From an uncultured Muribaculaceae bacterium (GTDB taxonomy: Bacteria; Bacteroidota; Bacteroidia; Bacteroidales; Muribaculaceae): a stretch of 34,603 nucleotides of DNA. The stretch is taken from assembly GCA_910587355.1 (NCBI GenBank), contig CAJUKF010000029.1:1-34603 (forward strand), in the 5' to 3' direction. Position 1 is the stretch's first letter; each line of letters begins with the position of its first letter. The position numbers and the translations under genes are program-made. The notes below the pieces were generated by a model, which made no database searches, had not been told where the DNA came from, and saw only the letters and a list, made by a program, of their open reading frames with translations. Below are positions 7,234 through 15,735 of this stretch, piece by piece.

Positions 7234-8940
7234 ATGAAACAAATCATCGAATGCGTGCCCAATTTCAGCGAAGGGCGCGACATGACCATTATAAAAAGTA
7301 TTACCGATGCCATAGAGAATGCGGCCGAAGTGAAGCTTCTCGACGTCGACCCCGGACAGGCTACCAACCGCACCGTAGTCACCTTTGTCGGAGAACCTGA
7401 CGACGTTGTCGAAGCCGCCTTTCAGGGTGTGAAACGCGCCGCCGAACTCATTGACATGCGTCATCATCACGGCGCGCATCCGCGCATGGGTGCCACCGAC
7501 GTGCTGCCGCTCATTCCGGTAGCCGGCATCACACTTGAGGAATGCGCCGCACTCTCGCGCAAACTCGCCGAGCGCATTGCCACCGAACTCAACATTCCCA
7601 CCTACTGCTATGAAGCCGCGGCTTTCATGCCCGAACGCAAGAATCTTGCCGTCTGCCGCGCCGGCGAATACGAGGCTCTACCTGAAAAACTCGGTCACGA
7701 GGGCAAAGGCGCCGACTTCGGCGACCGTCCGTTCGATGACGAAGCCGCACGCACAGGCGCAACCACCGTAGGCGCCCGCGACTTCCTCATTGCCGTCAAC
7801 TTCAACCTCAACACCACATCGACACGCCGTGCCAATGCCATTGCCTTCGACGTACGCGAGAAAGGACGCCCGGCCCGCGAAGGCGGCAAGCTCACCGGCA
7901 AACCACTCAAGGACGAAAACGGCAAGCCGGTGATGATTCCCGGCACGCTCAAAAGCACCAAGGCCATAGGCTGGTATATAGACGAATACGGCATCGCCCA
8001 GGTGTCGATGAACATCACCGACACCAATGTAACTCCTCTTCACAAGGCTTTCGACGAGGTATGCCGTGCCGCCGCAGCCCGCGGAATCCGTGTCACGGGT
8101 ACAGAAATCGTAGGTCTCGTTCCGAAAAAGACACTGATTGAAGCCGGCAAGCACTATCTGCGCATGCAGCAGCGCTCGCTCGGCATACCCGAACGCGAGA
8201 TTGTGCGAATGGCAATCAAATCGATGGGTCTCGACGAACTGCGTCCGTTCAAGCCCGAAGAGAAGGTAATCGAATATATGCTTGAGGCCGATGCCAAGCC
8301 TGCAAAACGCCTTGTAGACCTCACCTGCCGCGGCTTCGCCGAGGAGACAGCCTCAGAATCGCCGGCTCCCGGCGGCGGCTCCATTTCGGCCTATATGGGC
8401 GCACTCGCAGCGGCTCTCGGCACAATGGTGGCCAATCTCTCGGCACACAAAGCCGGGTGGGACGAGCGCTGGGAGGAATTCTCCGACATAGCCGAAAAAG
8501 GCCAGGCGCTTATGGAAGAACTGCTTCACCTCGTGGACAAGGATACCGACGCATTCAACCGCATAATGGATGTGTTCGCCATGCCCAAAGGTACCGACGA
8601 AGAAAAAGCCGCGCGTGCCGAAGCCCTCGAAAAAGCTACGGAATATGCCTGCGCAGTGCCTCTTGAGACCATGGAAGCCTCGCTCCGCACCTTCGGAATT
8701 CTGGCCGAAATGGCCGAAAAAGGCAATCCGGCCTCGGTGAGCGACGCCGGCGTGGGCGCACTGGCAGCCCGAGCCGCCGTACATGGCGCAGGCCTCAACG
8801 TCCGCATCAATGCAGCAGGCCTCAAAAACCGTGAGCTTGCCGACAAATTCGTTGCCGCCGCAGCCGAAACCGAGGCTCAGGCCGACGCAGCCGAAAAGTC
8901 GATAATAGAAAAAGTCAATACCATAATATCATCAAAATGA
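7234..8940 (+). CDS. ftcD: Bifunctional glutamate formimidoyltransferase / formimidoyltetrahydrofolate cyclodeaminase
   Basis: The 568-residue fusion is organised like mammalian FTCD (541 residues). The N-terminal transferase half (about 1-330) begins IECVPNFSEGRD and has the His-rich active-site segment MRHHHGAHPRMGATDVLP near residues 75-92. The C-terminal cyclodeaminase half (about 355-568) has SPAPGGGSISA near 375-385. It moves the formimino group of formiminoglutamate to tetrahydrofolate, releasing glutamate, then forms 5,10-methenyl-THF and ammonia. This is the last step of the histidine pathway encoded here, and it explains why hutF/hutG are not needed. The stop overlaps the hutU start by 4 bases. 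Confidence 0.93.
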   Translation: MKQIIECVPNFSEGRDMTIIKSITDAIENAAEVKLLDVDPGQATNRTVVTFVGEPDDVVEAAFQGVKRAAELIDMRHHHGAHPRMGATDVLPLIPVAGITLEECAALSRKLAERIATELNIPTYCYEAAAFMPERKNLAVCRAGEYEALPEKLGHEGKGADFGDRPFDDEAARTGATTVGARDFLIAVNFNLNTTSTRRANAIAFDVREKGRPAREGGKLTGKPLKDENGKPVMIPGTLKSTKAIGWYIDEYGIAQVSMNITDTNVTPLHKAFDEVCRAAAARGIRVTGTEIVGLVPKKTLIEAGKHYLRMQQRSLGIPEREIVRMAIKSMGLDELRPFKPEEKVIEYMLEADAKPAKRLVDLTCRGFAEETASESPAPGGGSISAYMGALAAALGTMVANLSAHKAGWDERWEEFSDIAEKGQALMEELLHLVDKDTDAFNRIMDVFAMPKGTDEEKAARAEALEKATEYACAVPLETMEASLRTFGILAEMAEKGNPASVSDAGVGALAARAAVHGAGLNVRINAAGLKNRELADKFVAAAAETEAQADAAEKSIIEKVNTIISSK

Positions 8941-10955
8941 CAACAGACGAATTCCGCAACGCCATCCGGGCAGGCATTCCCGACGAACTGCCTGCGCCCA
9001 AGCCTTACGACACAACGGTGAACCATGCGCCGCGGCGTAAGAAAATCCTCACTCCCGAGCAGGAACGTCTCGCACTCAAAAACGCGCTCAGGTATTTTCC
9101 TGAAAAGCACCATGCCGTTCTCGCCCCGGAGTTCGCCGACGAGCTGCGCCGCTACGGCCGCATATACATGTACCGCTTCCGCCCCGACTACGAGATGCAC
9201 GCGCGTCCGATTGACGAGTATCCGGCACGTTCGCGTCAGGCGGCAGCCATCATGATGATGATACAGAACAATCTCGACCGCGCCGTGGCCCAGCATCCGC
9301 ACGAACTCATCACCTACGGCGGCAACGGCGCCGTATTTCAGAACTGGGCCCAGTACCTGCTCACCATGCAGTATCTGAGCGAGATGACCGACGAACAGAC
9401 ACTGGTGATGTACTCGGGTCATCCACTGGGTCTCTTCCCCTCGCACAAAGGCGCACCGCGTGTAGTGGTGACAAACGGCATGGTGATTCCGAATTATTCA
9501 AAACCCGACGACTGGGAGCGCTTCAACGCAATGGGCGTGAGCCAGTACGGCCAGATGACCGCAGGCTCATATATGTACATAGGTCCGCAGGGCATTGTAC
9601 ACGGCACAACAATCACTGTGCTCAACGCCGGGCGCCGTCACATGAAGCCGGGACAGAAAGACCTCGGAGGGCTGCTGTTCGTCACATCGGGTCTGGGAGG
9701 CATGTCGGGCGCACAGCCCAAGGCAGGCAACATCTCGGGCGTAGTGAGCATCACCGCCGAAATAAATCCCTCGGCGGTCGAAAAACGACGCTCGCAGGGC
9801 TGGGTCGACGAGGTCTACACCGACCTCGACACTCTGCTTGCACGCGCACGCCAGGCCAAGGCCGCTCACGAAGCCGTATCACTCGCCTATCAGGGAAATA
9901 TAGTCGATTTGTGGGAACGTCTCGCCGAAGAAGACCTCGATGTGGAACTCGGCTCCGACCAGACCTCGCTCCACAATCCTTGGGCCGGAGGCTATTATCC
10001 CGTCGGTCTGTCGTTCGAGGAATCGAAAGCCATGATGGCCGACGCCCCCGAAGAATTCCGCAAACGCGTCCAGGAGTCGCTCCGCCGTCAGGTAAAGGCT
10101 ATCAACAAAATGACGGCACGCGGCATGTATTTCTTCGACTACGGCAACGCCTTCCTGCTCGAATCGTCGCGCGCCGGTGCCGACGTGCTCGGCGAGGACG
10201 GCAAATTCCGCTATCCATCCTACGTGCAGGACATAATGGGTCCGCTGTTCTTCGACTATGGCTTCGGCCCCTTCCGCTGGGTGTGCACCTCGTGCAATCC
10301 GGCCGACCTCGAGGCCACTGACCGCATAGCCGCACGCGTACTTGAGGAAATACGCGAACACGCACCCGAAGACATTTGCTCGCAGCTCGACGACAACATA
10401 CACTGGATTAAAGAAGCCGGCCGCAACCACCTTGTGGTAGGTTCGCAGGCGCGTATTCTCTACGCCGACTCCGAAGGGCGCACAAAAATAGCCCTCGCCT
10501 TCAACGACGCCATACGCCGCGGCGAAATCACCGCCCCGGTAGTACTCGGCCGCGACCACCACGACGTGTCGGGCACCGACTCACCATACCGCGAGACATC
10601 GAATATCTACGACGGCTCGCAGTACACCGCGGACATGGCCGTGCAGAATGTAATCGGAGATGCTTTCCGAGGCGCCACCTGGGTATCGCTCCACAACGGA
10701 GGCGGTGTAGGCTGGGGCGAGGTAATCAACGGCGGCTTCGGCATGGTGATTGACGGCTCCGACGAAGCCGACAGCCGTATACGCGAAATGCTCCTGTGGG
10801 ACGTGAACAACGGCATCACACGCCGCTCGTGGGCACGCAACAAAGGCGCATACGACGCCATACGGCGCGAGATGGAGCGCACTCCGGGCCTGCGCGTCAC
10901 CCTCCCCAATTTCGCTTCCGATTCAATAATAGACAAAGCCCTCAGCCATGAATAA
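8937..10955 (+). CDS. hutU: Urocanate hydratase (long form)
   Basis: The 672-residue protein converts urocanate to 4-imidazolone-5-propionate using tightly bound NAD+. Conserved urocanase stretches are plain: ELITYGGNGAVFQNW near residue 123, YSGHPLGLFPSH near 160, GLGGMSGAQPKA near 253, and GRDHHDVSGTDSPYRE near 537. At 672 residues it is of the long type seen in animals and Bacteroidetes rather than the roughly 555-residue proteobacterial form. It overlaps ftcD by 4 bases and hutH by 8 bases, so all are in one operon. Confidence 0.95.
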   Translation: MTTDEFRNAIRAGIPDELPAPKPYDTTVNHAPRRKKILTPEQERLALKNALRYFPEKHHAVLAPEFADELRRYGRIYMYRFRPDYEMHARPIDEYPARSRQAAAIMMMIQNNLDRAVAQHPHELITYGGNGAVFQNWAQYLLTMQYLSEMTDEQTLVMYSGHPLGLFPSHKGAPRVVVTNGMVIPNYSKPDDWERFNAMGVSQYGQMTAGSYMYIGPQGIVHGTTITVLNAGRRHMKPGQKDLGGLLFVTSGLGGMSGAQPKAGNISGVVSITAEINPSAVEKRRSQGWVDEVYTDLDTLLARARQAKAAHEAVSLAYQGNIVDLWERLAEEDLDVELGSDQTSLHNPWAGGYYPVGLSFEESKAMMADAPEEFRKRVQESLRRQVKAINKMTARGMYFFDYGNAFLLESSRAGADVLGEDGKFRYPSYVQDIMGPLFFDYGFGPFRWVCTSCNPADLEATDRIAARVLEEIREHAPEDICSQLDDNIHWIKEAGRNHLVVGSQARILYADSEGRTKIALAFNDAIRRGEITAPVVLGRDHHDVSGTDSPYRETSNIYDGSQYTADMAVQNVIGDAFRGATWVSLHNGGGVGWGEVINGGFGMVIDGSDEADSRIREMLLWDVNNGITRRSWARNKGAYDAIRREMERTPGLRVTLPNFASDSIIDKALSHE

Positions 10956-12432
10956 CATACATCAGATAAACACCGAACGGCTTACCATAGAAAAAGCCTG
11001 CGAAATAATCGAGACGGGCGCCAAACTCGTTCTCAGCGACGAATGCACGGCACTCATCAACAAATGCCGCGAATTCCTCGACGACAAAATAGAGCGCACA
11101 AACGAACCGCTTTATGGCATCACCACCGGTTTCGGCTCACTGTGCAACATATCAATCAATGCCAAAGACCTCTCGACGCTCCAGAGCAATCTGGTGAAGA
11201 GCCACGCCTGCGGCACCGGCGACCGCGTAGCCCCCGAAATCGTAAAAATGATGCTGCTGCTCAAAATACAGTCGCTCAGCTACGGTAACTCGGGCGTACA
11301 GCTGGCCACCGTGCAGCGCCTTGTGGACTTCTTCAACGAAGACGTGCTGCCCGTGGTATATCAGCAGGGCTCTCTGGGCGCATCGGGAGACCTCGCACCG
11401 CTCGCCAACATGTGTCTGCCGCTGCTCGGCCTTGGCGAAGTGCTCTATCAGGGCGAAATCCTGCCCGCCGCCGACGTCCTGGCCGTGAAAGGCTGGAAAC
11501 CCCTCACCCTAAAATCAAAAGAAGGCCTCGCGCTGCTCAACGGCACACAGTTCATGTCGGCCCACGGCACATGGGCCATTTGCCGCGCACGCCGTCTCTT
11601 CAATGCCGCCCTCAGCGTTGCCGCCATGTCGCTCGAAGCATTCGACGGGCGTATAGAGCCCTTCGGCAAGGAGGTGAACGAAGTGCGTCATCATCCCGGA
11701 CAGATTGCCGTAGCCGACAAAATGCGCTCCATACTCGAAGGCAGCCAGCTCATAGCGCGTCATAAAGAACACGTGCAGGACCCCTACTCTTTCCGCTGCA
11801 TTCCTCAGGTACACGGCGCCGTGCTCGACACGCTCAACTACGCACAGGCCGTAATGGAAGATGAAATAAACAGCCCGACCGACAACCCGACCATATTCCC
11901 CGACGAAGACATCATAGTGTCAGCCGGCAACTTCCACGGCGAGCCGATAGCGCTGCCGATGGATTTCCTCTGCACCGCCCTCACCGAACTGTCGAACATC
12001 TCCGAGCGCCGCATCTACAAGCTGATTTCAGGTACACGCGGGCTGCCGTCGTTCCTTGTGGCACGCCCCGGACTGAACTCCGGCTTCATGATTGCACAGT
12101 ATGCCGCGGCCTCGATTCTCAATCAGTCGAAAGGTCTTTGCTGGCCTACAAGCTGTGACTCCATACCTTCGTCACAGGGTCAGGAAGACCACGTGTCAAT
12201 GGGCGCCAACTCAGCGACAAAACTTATACGAGTGGTAGACAACACTGCCCGCATACTTGGCATCGAGCTCTTCACCGCGGCACAAGCTCTCGAATTCCGC
12301 CGTCCGGCGCGCTCGTCGAAGCCAGTCGAAGAACTTTTCACCGCCTACCGCGCCGAAGTTCCGTTTATCGACGTCGACACCGTCATGTCGCCGCTGATTG
12401 AAAAATCGGTAAAATTTGTAGAAAGCCTCTGA
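10948..12432 (+). CDS. hutH: Histidine ammonia-lyase
   Basis: The 494-residue protein deaminates histidine to urocanate, the first step of the pathway. The Ala-Ser-Gly that cyclises to the MIO cofactor is at residues 145-147 within GSLGASGDLAPL. YGITTGFGSL (near 51-60) supplies the mobile active-site tyrosine loop, and SPTDNPTIF and the FHGEPIAL stretch are also typical. It starts 8 bases inside the end of hutU. Confidence 0.95.
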   Translation: MNNIHQINTERLTIEKACEIIETGAKLVLSDECTALINKCREFLDDKIERTNEPLYGITTGFGSLCNISINAKDLSTLQSNLVKSHACGTGDRVAPEIVKMMLLLKIQSLSYGNSGVQLATVQRLVDFFNEDVLPVVYQQGSLGASGDLAPLANMCLPLLGLGEVLYQGEILPAADVLAVKGWKPLTLKSKEGLALLNGTQFMSAHGTWAICRARRLFNAALSVAAMSLEAFDGRIEPFGKEVNEVRHHPGQIAVADKMRSILEGSQLIARHKEHVQDPYSFRCIPQVHGAVLDTLNYAQAVMEDEINSPTDNPTIFPDEDIIVSAGNFHGEPIALPMDFLCTALTELSNISERRIYKLISGTRGLPSFLVARPGLNSGFMIAQYAAASILNQSKGLCWPTSCDSIPSSQGQEDHVSMGANSATKLIRVVDNTARILGIELFTAAQALEFRRPARSSKPVEELFTAYRAEVPFIDVDTVMSPLIEKSVKFVESL

Positions 12433-12433
12433 G

Positions 12434-13666
12434 ATGTACATAATCAACATCAAACGCCTGCACATGGTGGCTGACAGCAGTGTCGGCCACCTCGCAGGCG
12501 CACAAATGGACAATGTGCCCGCAGCCGAGAACGCATGGCTGAGAATCCGCGACGGCAAAATAAAGGCCTACGGCGACATGAAAGATTTCGGAGCAGAAAA
12601 CGCTTCCGAAGAAATATACGATGCCGGGGGGGGAGACGTGATGCCGACCTTCTGCGATTCGCACACACATATCATCTATGCCGGAAGCCGCGACGGCGAG
12701 TTCCTTGACAAAATCCGCGGTCTGAGTTACGAAGAGATAGCGGCACGCGGAGGAGGAATTCTTAATTCTGCCGACCGCCTGCACGACACATCCGAGGACG
12801 AACTGTACCGCCAAAGTCTCGAACGTGCCCGCGAAATGATGTCGAAAGGCACGGGAGCGTTTGAAGTGAAGAGCGGCTACGGCCTCACCGTAGCCGACGA
12901 ACTTAAGATGCTACGTGTGGCTGCGCGGATTCGCGAAAGCGTGCCTGCGCGTGTAAAAATCACATTCTTGGGCGCTCATGCCGTCGGGCGTGCCTATCAG
13001 GGCCGACAGGGCGAGTATGTGGACATGCTGATACGCGAGATGCTGCCGGCGGTAGCCGCCGAAGGGCTTGCCGATTATGTCGATGTATTCTGCGACCGCG
13101 GCTTCTTCACCGTTGAGGAGACCGACCGCATACTTAGCGCAGCGGCACACTTCGGGCTCCGGCCAAAAATCCATGCCAACGAGCTCGACAACTCGGGCGG
13201 CGTACAGATTGGCGTAAAACACCGTGCGATATCTGTCGACCACCTCGAACGCATGGGCGCCGACGAAATCGAAGTTCTGCGCAACAGCGACACTGTGGCC
13301 ACAATGCTGCCGGGCGCGTCATTCTTTCTCGGAATGCCTTATGCACCGGCTCGGCAGGCCGTTGACGCAGGGCTCACCGTGGCGCTCGCGTCGGATTACA
13401 ATCCCGGCTCGTCGCCGTCGGGCGACATGCGCATGGTGTGGGCGCTCGGGTGCATCAAAATGCGCCTGACACCAGCCGAGGCACTTGCCGCATGCACACT
13501 GAACGGTGCAGCGGCAATGGAACTCGGCACTGAACTCGGTACGCTGGCTCCGGGACGCACGGCATCGTTCATCGTAACGAAGCCGGTGCCGTCGCTCGCG
13601 TTCATTCCGTACGCTTACACGACACCCTGGCTCCGCGACGTATTCATCGCAGGCAAGAAAATATAA
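12434..13666 (+). CDS. hutI: Imidazolonepropionase
   Basis: The 410-residue amidohydrolase opens the imidazolone ring to give N-formimino-L-glutamate. Metal-ligand histidines H77 and H79 are in CDSHTHIIYAGSRDGEF. GAFEVKSGYGLT, KIHANELDNSGG, SVDHLER and LASDYNPGSSP are the classic later motifs. It begins 1 base after hutH and is last in the operon. It contains an in-frame G8 tract at 12626-12633. The gene is convergent with the small minus-strand gene that follows 8 bases later. Confidence 0.94.
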   Translation: MYIINIKRLHMVADSSVGHLAGAQMDNVPAAENAWLRIRDGKIKAYGDMKDFGAENASEEIYDAGGGDVMPTFCDSHTHIIYAGSRDGEFLDKIRGLSYEEIAARGGGILNSADRLHDTSEDELYRQSLERAREMMSKGTGAFEVKSGYGLTVADELKMLRVAARIRESVPARVKITFLGAHAVGRAYQGRQGEYVDMLIREMLPAVAAEGLADYVDVFCDRGFFTVEETDRILSAAAHFGLRPKIHANELDNSGGVQIGVKHRAISVDHLERMGADEIEVLRNSDTVATMLPGASFFLGMPYAPARQAVDAGLTVALASDYNPGSSPSGDMRMVWALGCIKMRLTPAEALAACTLNGAAAMELGTELGTLAPGRTASFIVTKPVPSLAFIPYAYTTPWLRDVFIAGKKI

Positions 13667-13674
13667 TCAGACAA

Positions 13675-14022
13675 TCAGCCGAAATATTTAGCGACAAGGG
13701 CATCGACGGCCGCGACATCGACAGTCTTGCGGCCGCCGGTTTCTTTCACGTAATCTCGGAGCTCATAAAAATCGGGGATACGTGACGCCTGATAATCGGA
13801 TGCTTCCTCTGACTCCGCGTCGTCGGCGGCAGCCGCGATTTCAATTACTTCCTCGCTCTCTGCGATTTCATTGAGAAAGTCACTGCCGCTGACAATGTCG
13901 GCTGTGAGGTCGGCCGGAACCACACGAATCTGCGGATTCTCGTCATTGCCGATGTATTTGTCGATATAGCCACTGAGTAAATCAGTGAGTTGTTGCTTGA
14001 AAAGCGCTTTTGTAACAGCCAT
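13675..14022 (-). CDS. Small acidic protein of unknown function
   Basis: The 115-residue protein is not recognised. It starts MAVTKALFKQQLTDLLSGYI, has a strongly acidic, alanine-rich centre (AAAADDAESEEASDY, near residues 64-78), and ends with a helix-like segment DVAAVDALVAKYFG. There is no signal peptide or membrane segment. Codon choice and G/C content resemble the neighbouring core genes, which together with the uninterrupted length supports a real gene. It stands alone, convergent with hutI and divergent from the flippase gene. No clear TAnnTTTG box was found for it. Confidence 0.6.
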   Translation of the reverse strand: MAVTKALFKQQLTDLLSGYIDKYIGNDENPQIRVVPADLTADIVSGSDFLNEIAESEEVIEIAAAADDAESEEASDYQASRIPDFYELRDYVKETGGRKTVDVAAVDALVAKYFG

Positions 14023-14111
14023 AAGATAATATTTTGTTCAGATATTCGTTTTTGATATAACAACGGCGCACTCCGCTTGGTTGTTTCAGCCGCACACCCT
14101 ACGACCGACAC

Positions 14112-15551
14112 ATGGCTTCTGTAAAAAAGAACATAATACTCAACGGCATAAATACAATTTCAGGAATAATATTTCCTGTGATTACTTTTCCATATGCCGC
14201 AAGAATTCTTTCGCCGGACGGTATCGGTGCGGTAAACTTTCTTAATTCAGTAATTTCATACATCATTCTCCTGACGAGTCTCGGCATTCCTTTATATGCA
14301 GTCAAAGAAATAGCCAAATACCGCGACGACAAACAGAACCGCGACAAAGTGACGGTGGAAATTATCATCCTTACCACAGCGCTTTGTCTGCTGGGCTATA
14401 TCGGCGTATGGCTTCTTGCAAGATTCGTGCCGCAGATTCACAGTCAGTCGGGTCTGTTCTATCTGTTAAGTCTCTCGATAATATTCAATTCCCTTGGAGT
14501 AAACTGGTTTTATCAAGGCATCGAGGATTTTAAATTCATCACAATAAGAGCCATTATTGTAAGGACATTAGCTGCCGCCGCGCTATTCATCTTCGTAAAA
14601 AATCATTCCGACTTATTTTATTACGGCATAATTATTGTTGCCTCCACCGTAGGTAACAATATTCTGAATTTCACCCACCTCCGCAAACACATCGGTTTCA
14701 GCAACATCAGATTCAGAGAACTGAATTTTACACGACATATATCTCCGGCCTTACAGGTTTTCGCATTCAACCTTATCACTAGTCTGTACATTCAGCTCAA
14801 TTCAGTGATGCTCGGCTTCATATCGGGCGACACAGAAACAGGATATTTCACGGCCGGTACAAAAATCACACATATTGCACTCACGTTCATAGTCTCGATT
14901 GGCACGGTGATGCTGCCGCGCTGCTCGCATCTTCTGAAAGCCGGCGATATGGAAAGTTTCAGTTCCGTAATCAACAAATCACTGAGACTGACTTTGGGGC
15001 TGTCGCTTCCGATATGTTTCGGGCTGATACTGCTTGCCCCCCCCGTAACAGTGATTTTTTGCGGTCCGGAATATATTCCGGCCATTCCGGTGGTGTATTT
15101 CAACGCTCCGGTAATCATATTTATAAGCATCACCAACGTAATGGGCATACAGATTCTCTTCCCGATGGACAAAATCAGACTTGTGATATGGAGTGTCAGC
15201 GGAGGAGCGGCGGTAAATCTTATACTGAATTTCATGCTCATACCTCCTTTCGGAGCTATCGGAGCAGCAGTCTCCACTTTTTTTGCCGAACTGGCCGTAC
15301 TGCTGATTCAAATCATATGGGGTAAGGAGTATTACCCTTTCAAAATATCCGCTTTATTCCAGCCATCGTATATCATTGCCACTTTAACCATGATATGCGC
15401 CGTAGCAGCCATCTGCTTCATTACCGGCGACATCGTTATGCAATTAATCTTCGGCACCTTGTTTGGCGCCTTTGTATATTTCGGCACTCTGACAGTGATG
15501 AAAGATTCACTTTGCCTTGAAATGCTTTCAGCTATAAAAAGAAAACTGTAA
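14112..15551 (+). CDS. Polysaccharide flippase (Wzx/RfbX-like, MOP superfamily)
   Basis: The 479-residue integral membrane protein has about 12-14 hydrophobic segments. It begins KNIILNGINTISGIIFPVITFPYAARIL with LSPDGIGAVNFLNS following, the standard N-terminus of the oligosaccharide repeat-unit flippases (MOP/MATE-like fold). Such proteins move undecaprenyl-linked sugar units across the inner membrane. The following gene makes a nucleotide sugar, and a Wzy-like and GT2 gene lie elsewhere in the window, consistent with surface-glycan assembly. A C8 tract at 15037-15044 is in frame. Confidence 0.85.
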   Translation: MASVKKNIILNGINTISGIIFPVITFPYAARILSPDGIGAVNFLNSVISYIILLTSLGIPLYAVKEIAKYRDDKQNRDKVTVEIIILTTALCLLGYIGVWLLARFVPQIHSQSGLFYLLSLSIIFNSLGVNWFYQGIEDFKFITIRAIIVRTLAAAALFIFVKNHSDLFYYGIIIVASTVGNNILNFTHLRKHIGFSNIRFRELNFTRHISPALQVFAFNLITSLYIQLNSVMLGFISGDTETGYFTAGTKITHIALTFIVSIGTVMLPRCSHLLKAGDMESFSSVINKSLRLTLGLSLPICFGLILLAPPVTVIFCGPEYIPAIPVVYFNAPVIIFISITNVMGIQILFPMDKIRLVIWSVSGGAAVNLILNFMLIPPFGAIGAAVSTFFAELAVLLIQIIWGKEYYPFKISALFQPSYIIATLTMICAVAAICFITGDIVMQLIFGTLFGAFVYFGTLTVMKDSLCLEMLSAIKRKL

Positions 15552-15617
15552 AGAAAATACCCCGAATCTCAATTTCTGAAGATTCCAAAAGTTTTTATAT
15601 ATAAATTTGACCACAAA

Positions 15618-15649
15618 TTTGTCAATATAGTTTAAATGTTGTAAATTTG
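15618..15649 (+). promoter_or_regulatory. Bacteroidetes promoter upstream of the FlaA1/WbpM-type gene
   Basis: TTTG at 15618-15621 and TAAATTTG at 15642-15649 are separated by 20 bases, matching the Bacteroidetes -33/-7 consensus. A second TAAATTTG lies at 15602-15609 without a good -33. The transcript would have a leader of roughly 80 bases before the ATG at 15736. Confidence 0.72.
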
Positions 15650-15735
15650 CAGCAAATTGCTCAACACAAGGAATTCCACATCCTTTTCAATTTTGTTAAC
15701 GGCCAAAATTTTAAGCATATAAAACTTTAATCGAA

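Noticed and set aside
9879..10562. 227-residue minus-strand open frame
   Set aside because: Antisense to hutU, with low-complexity Ala/Val/Gly/Glu composition typical of a shadow frame.
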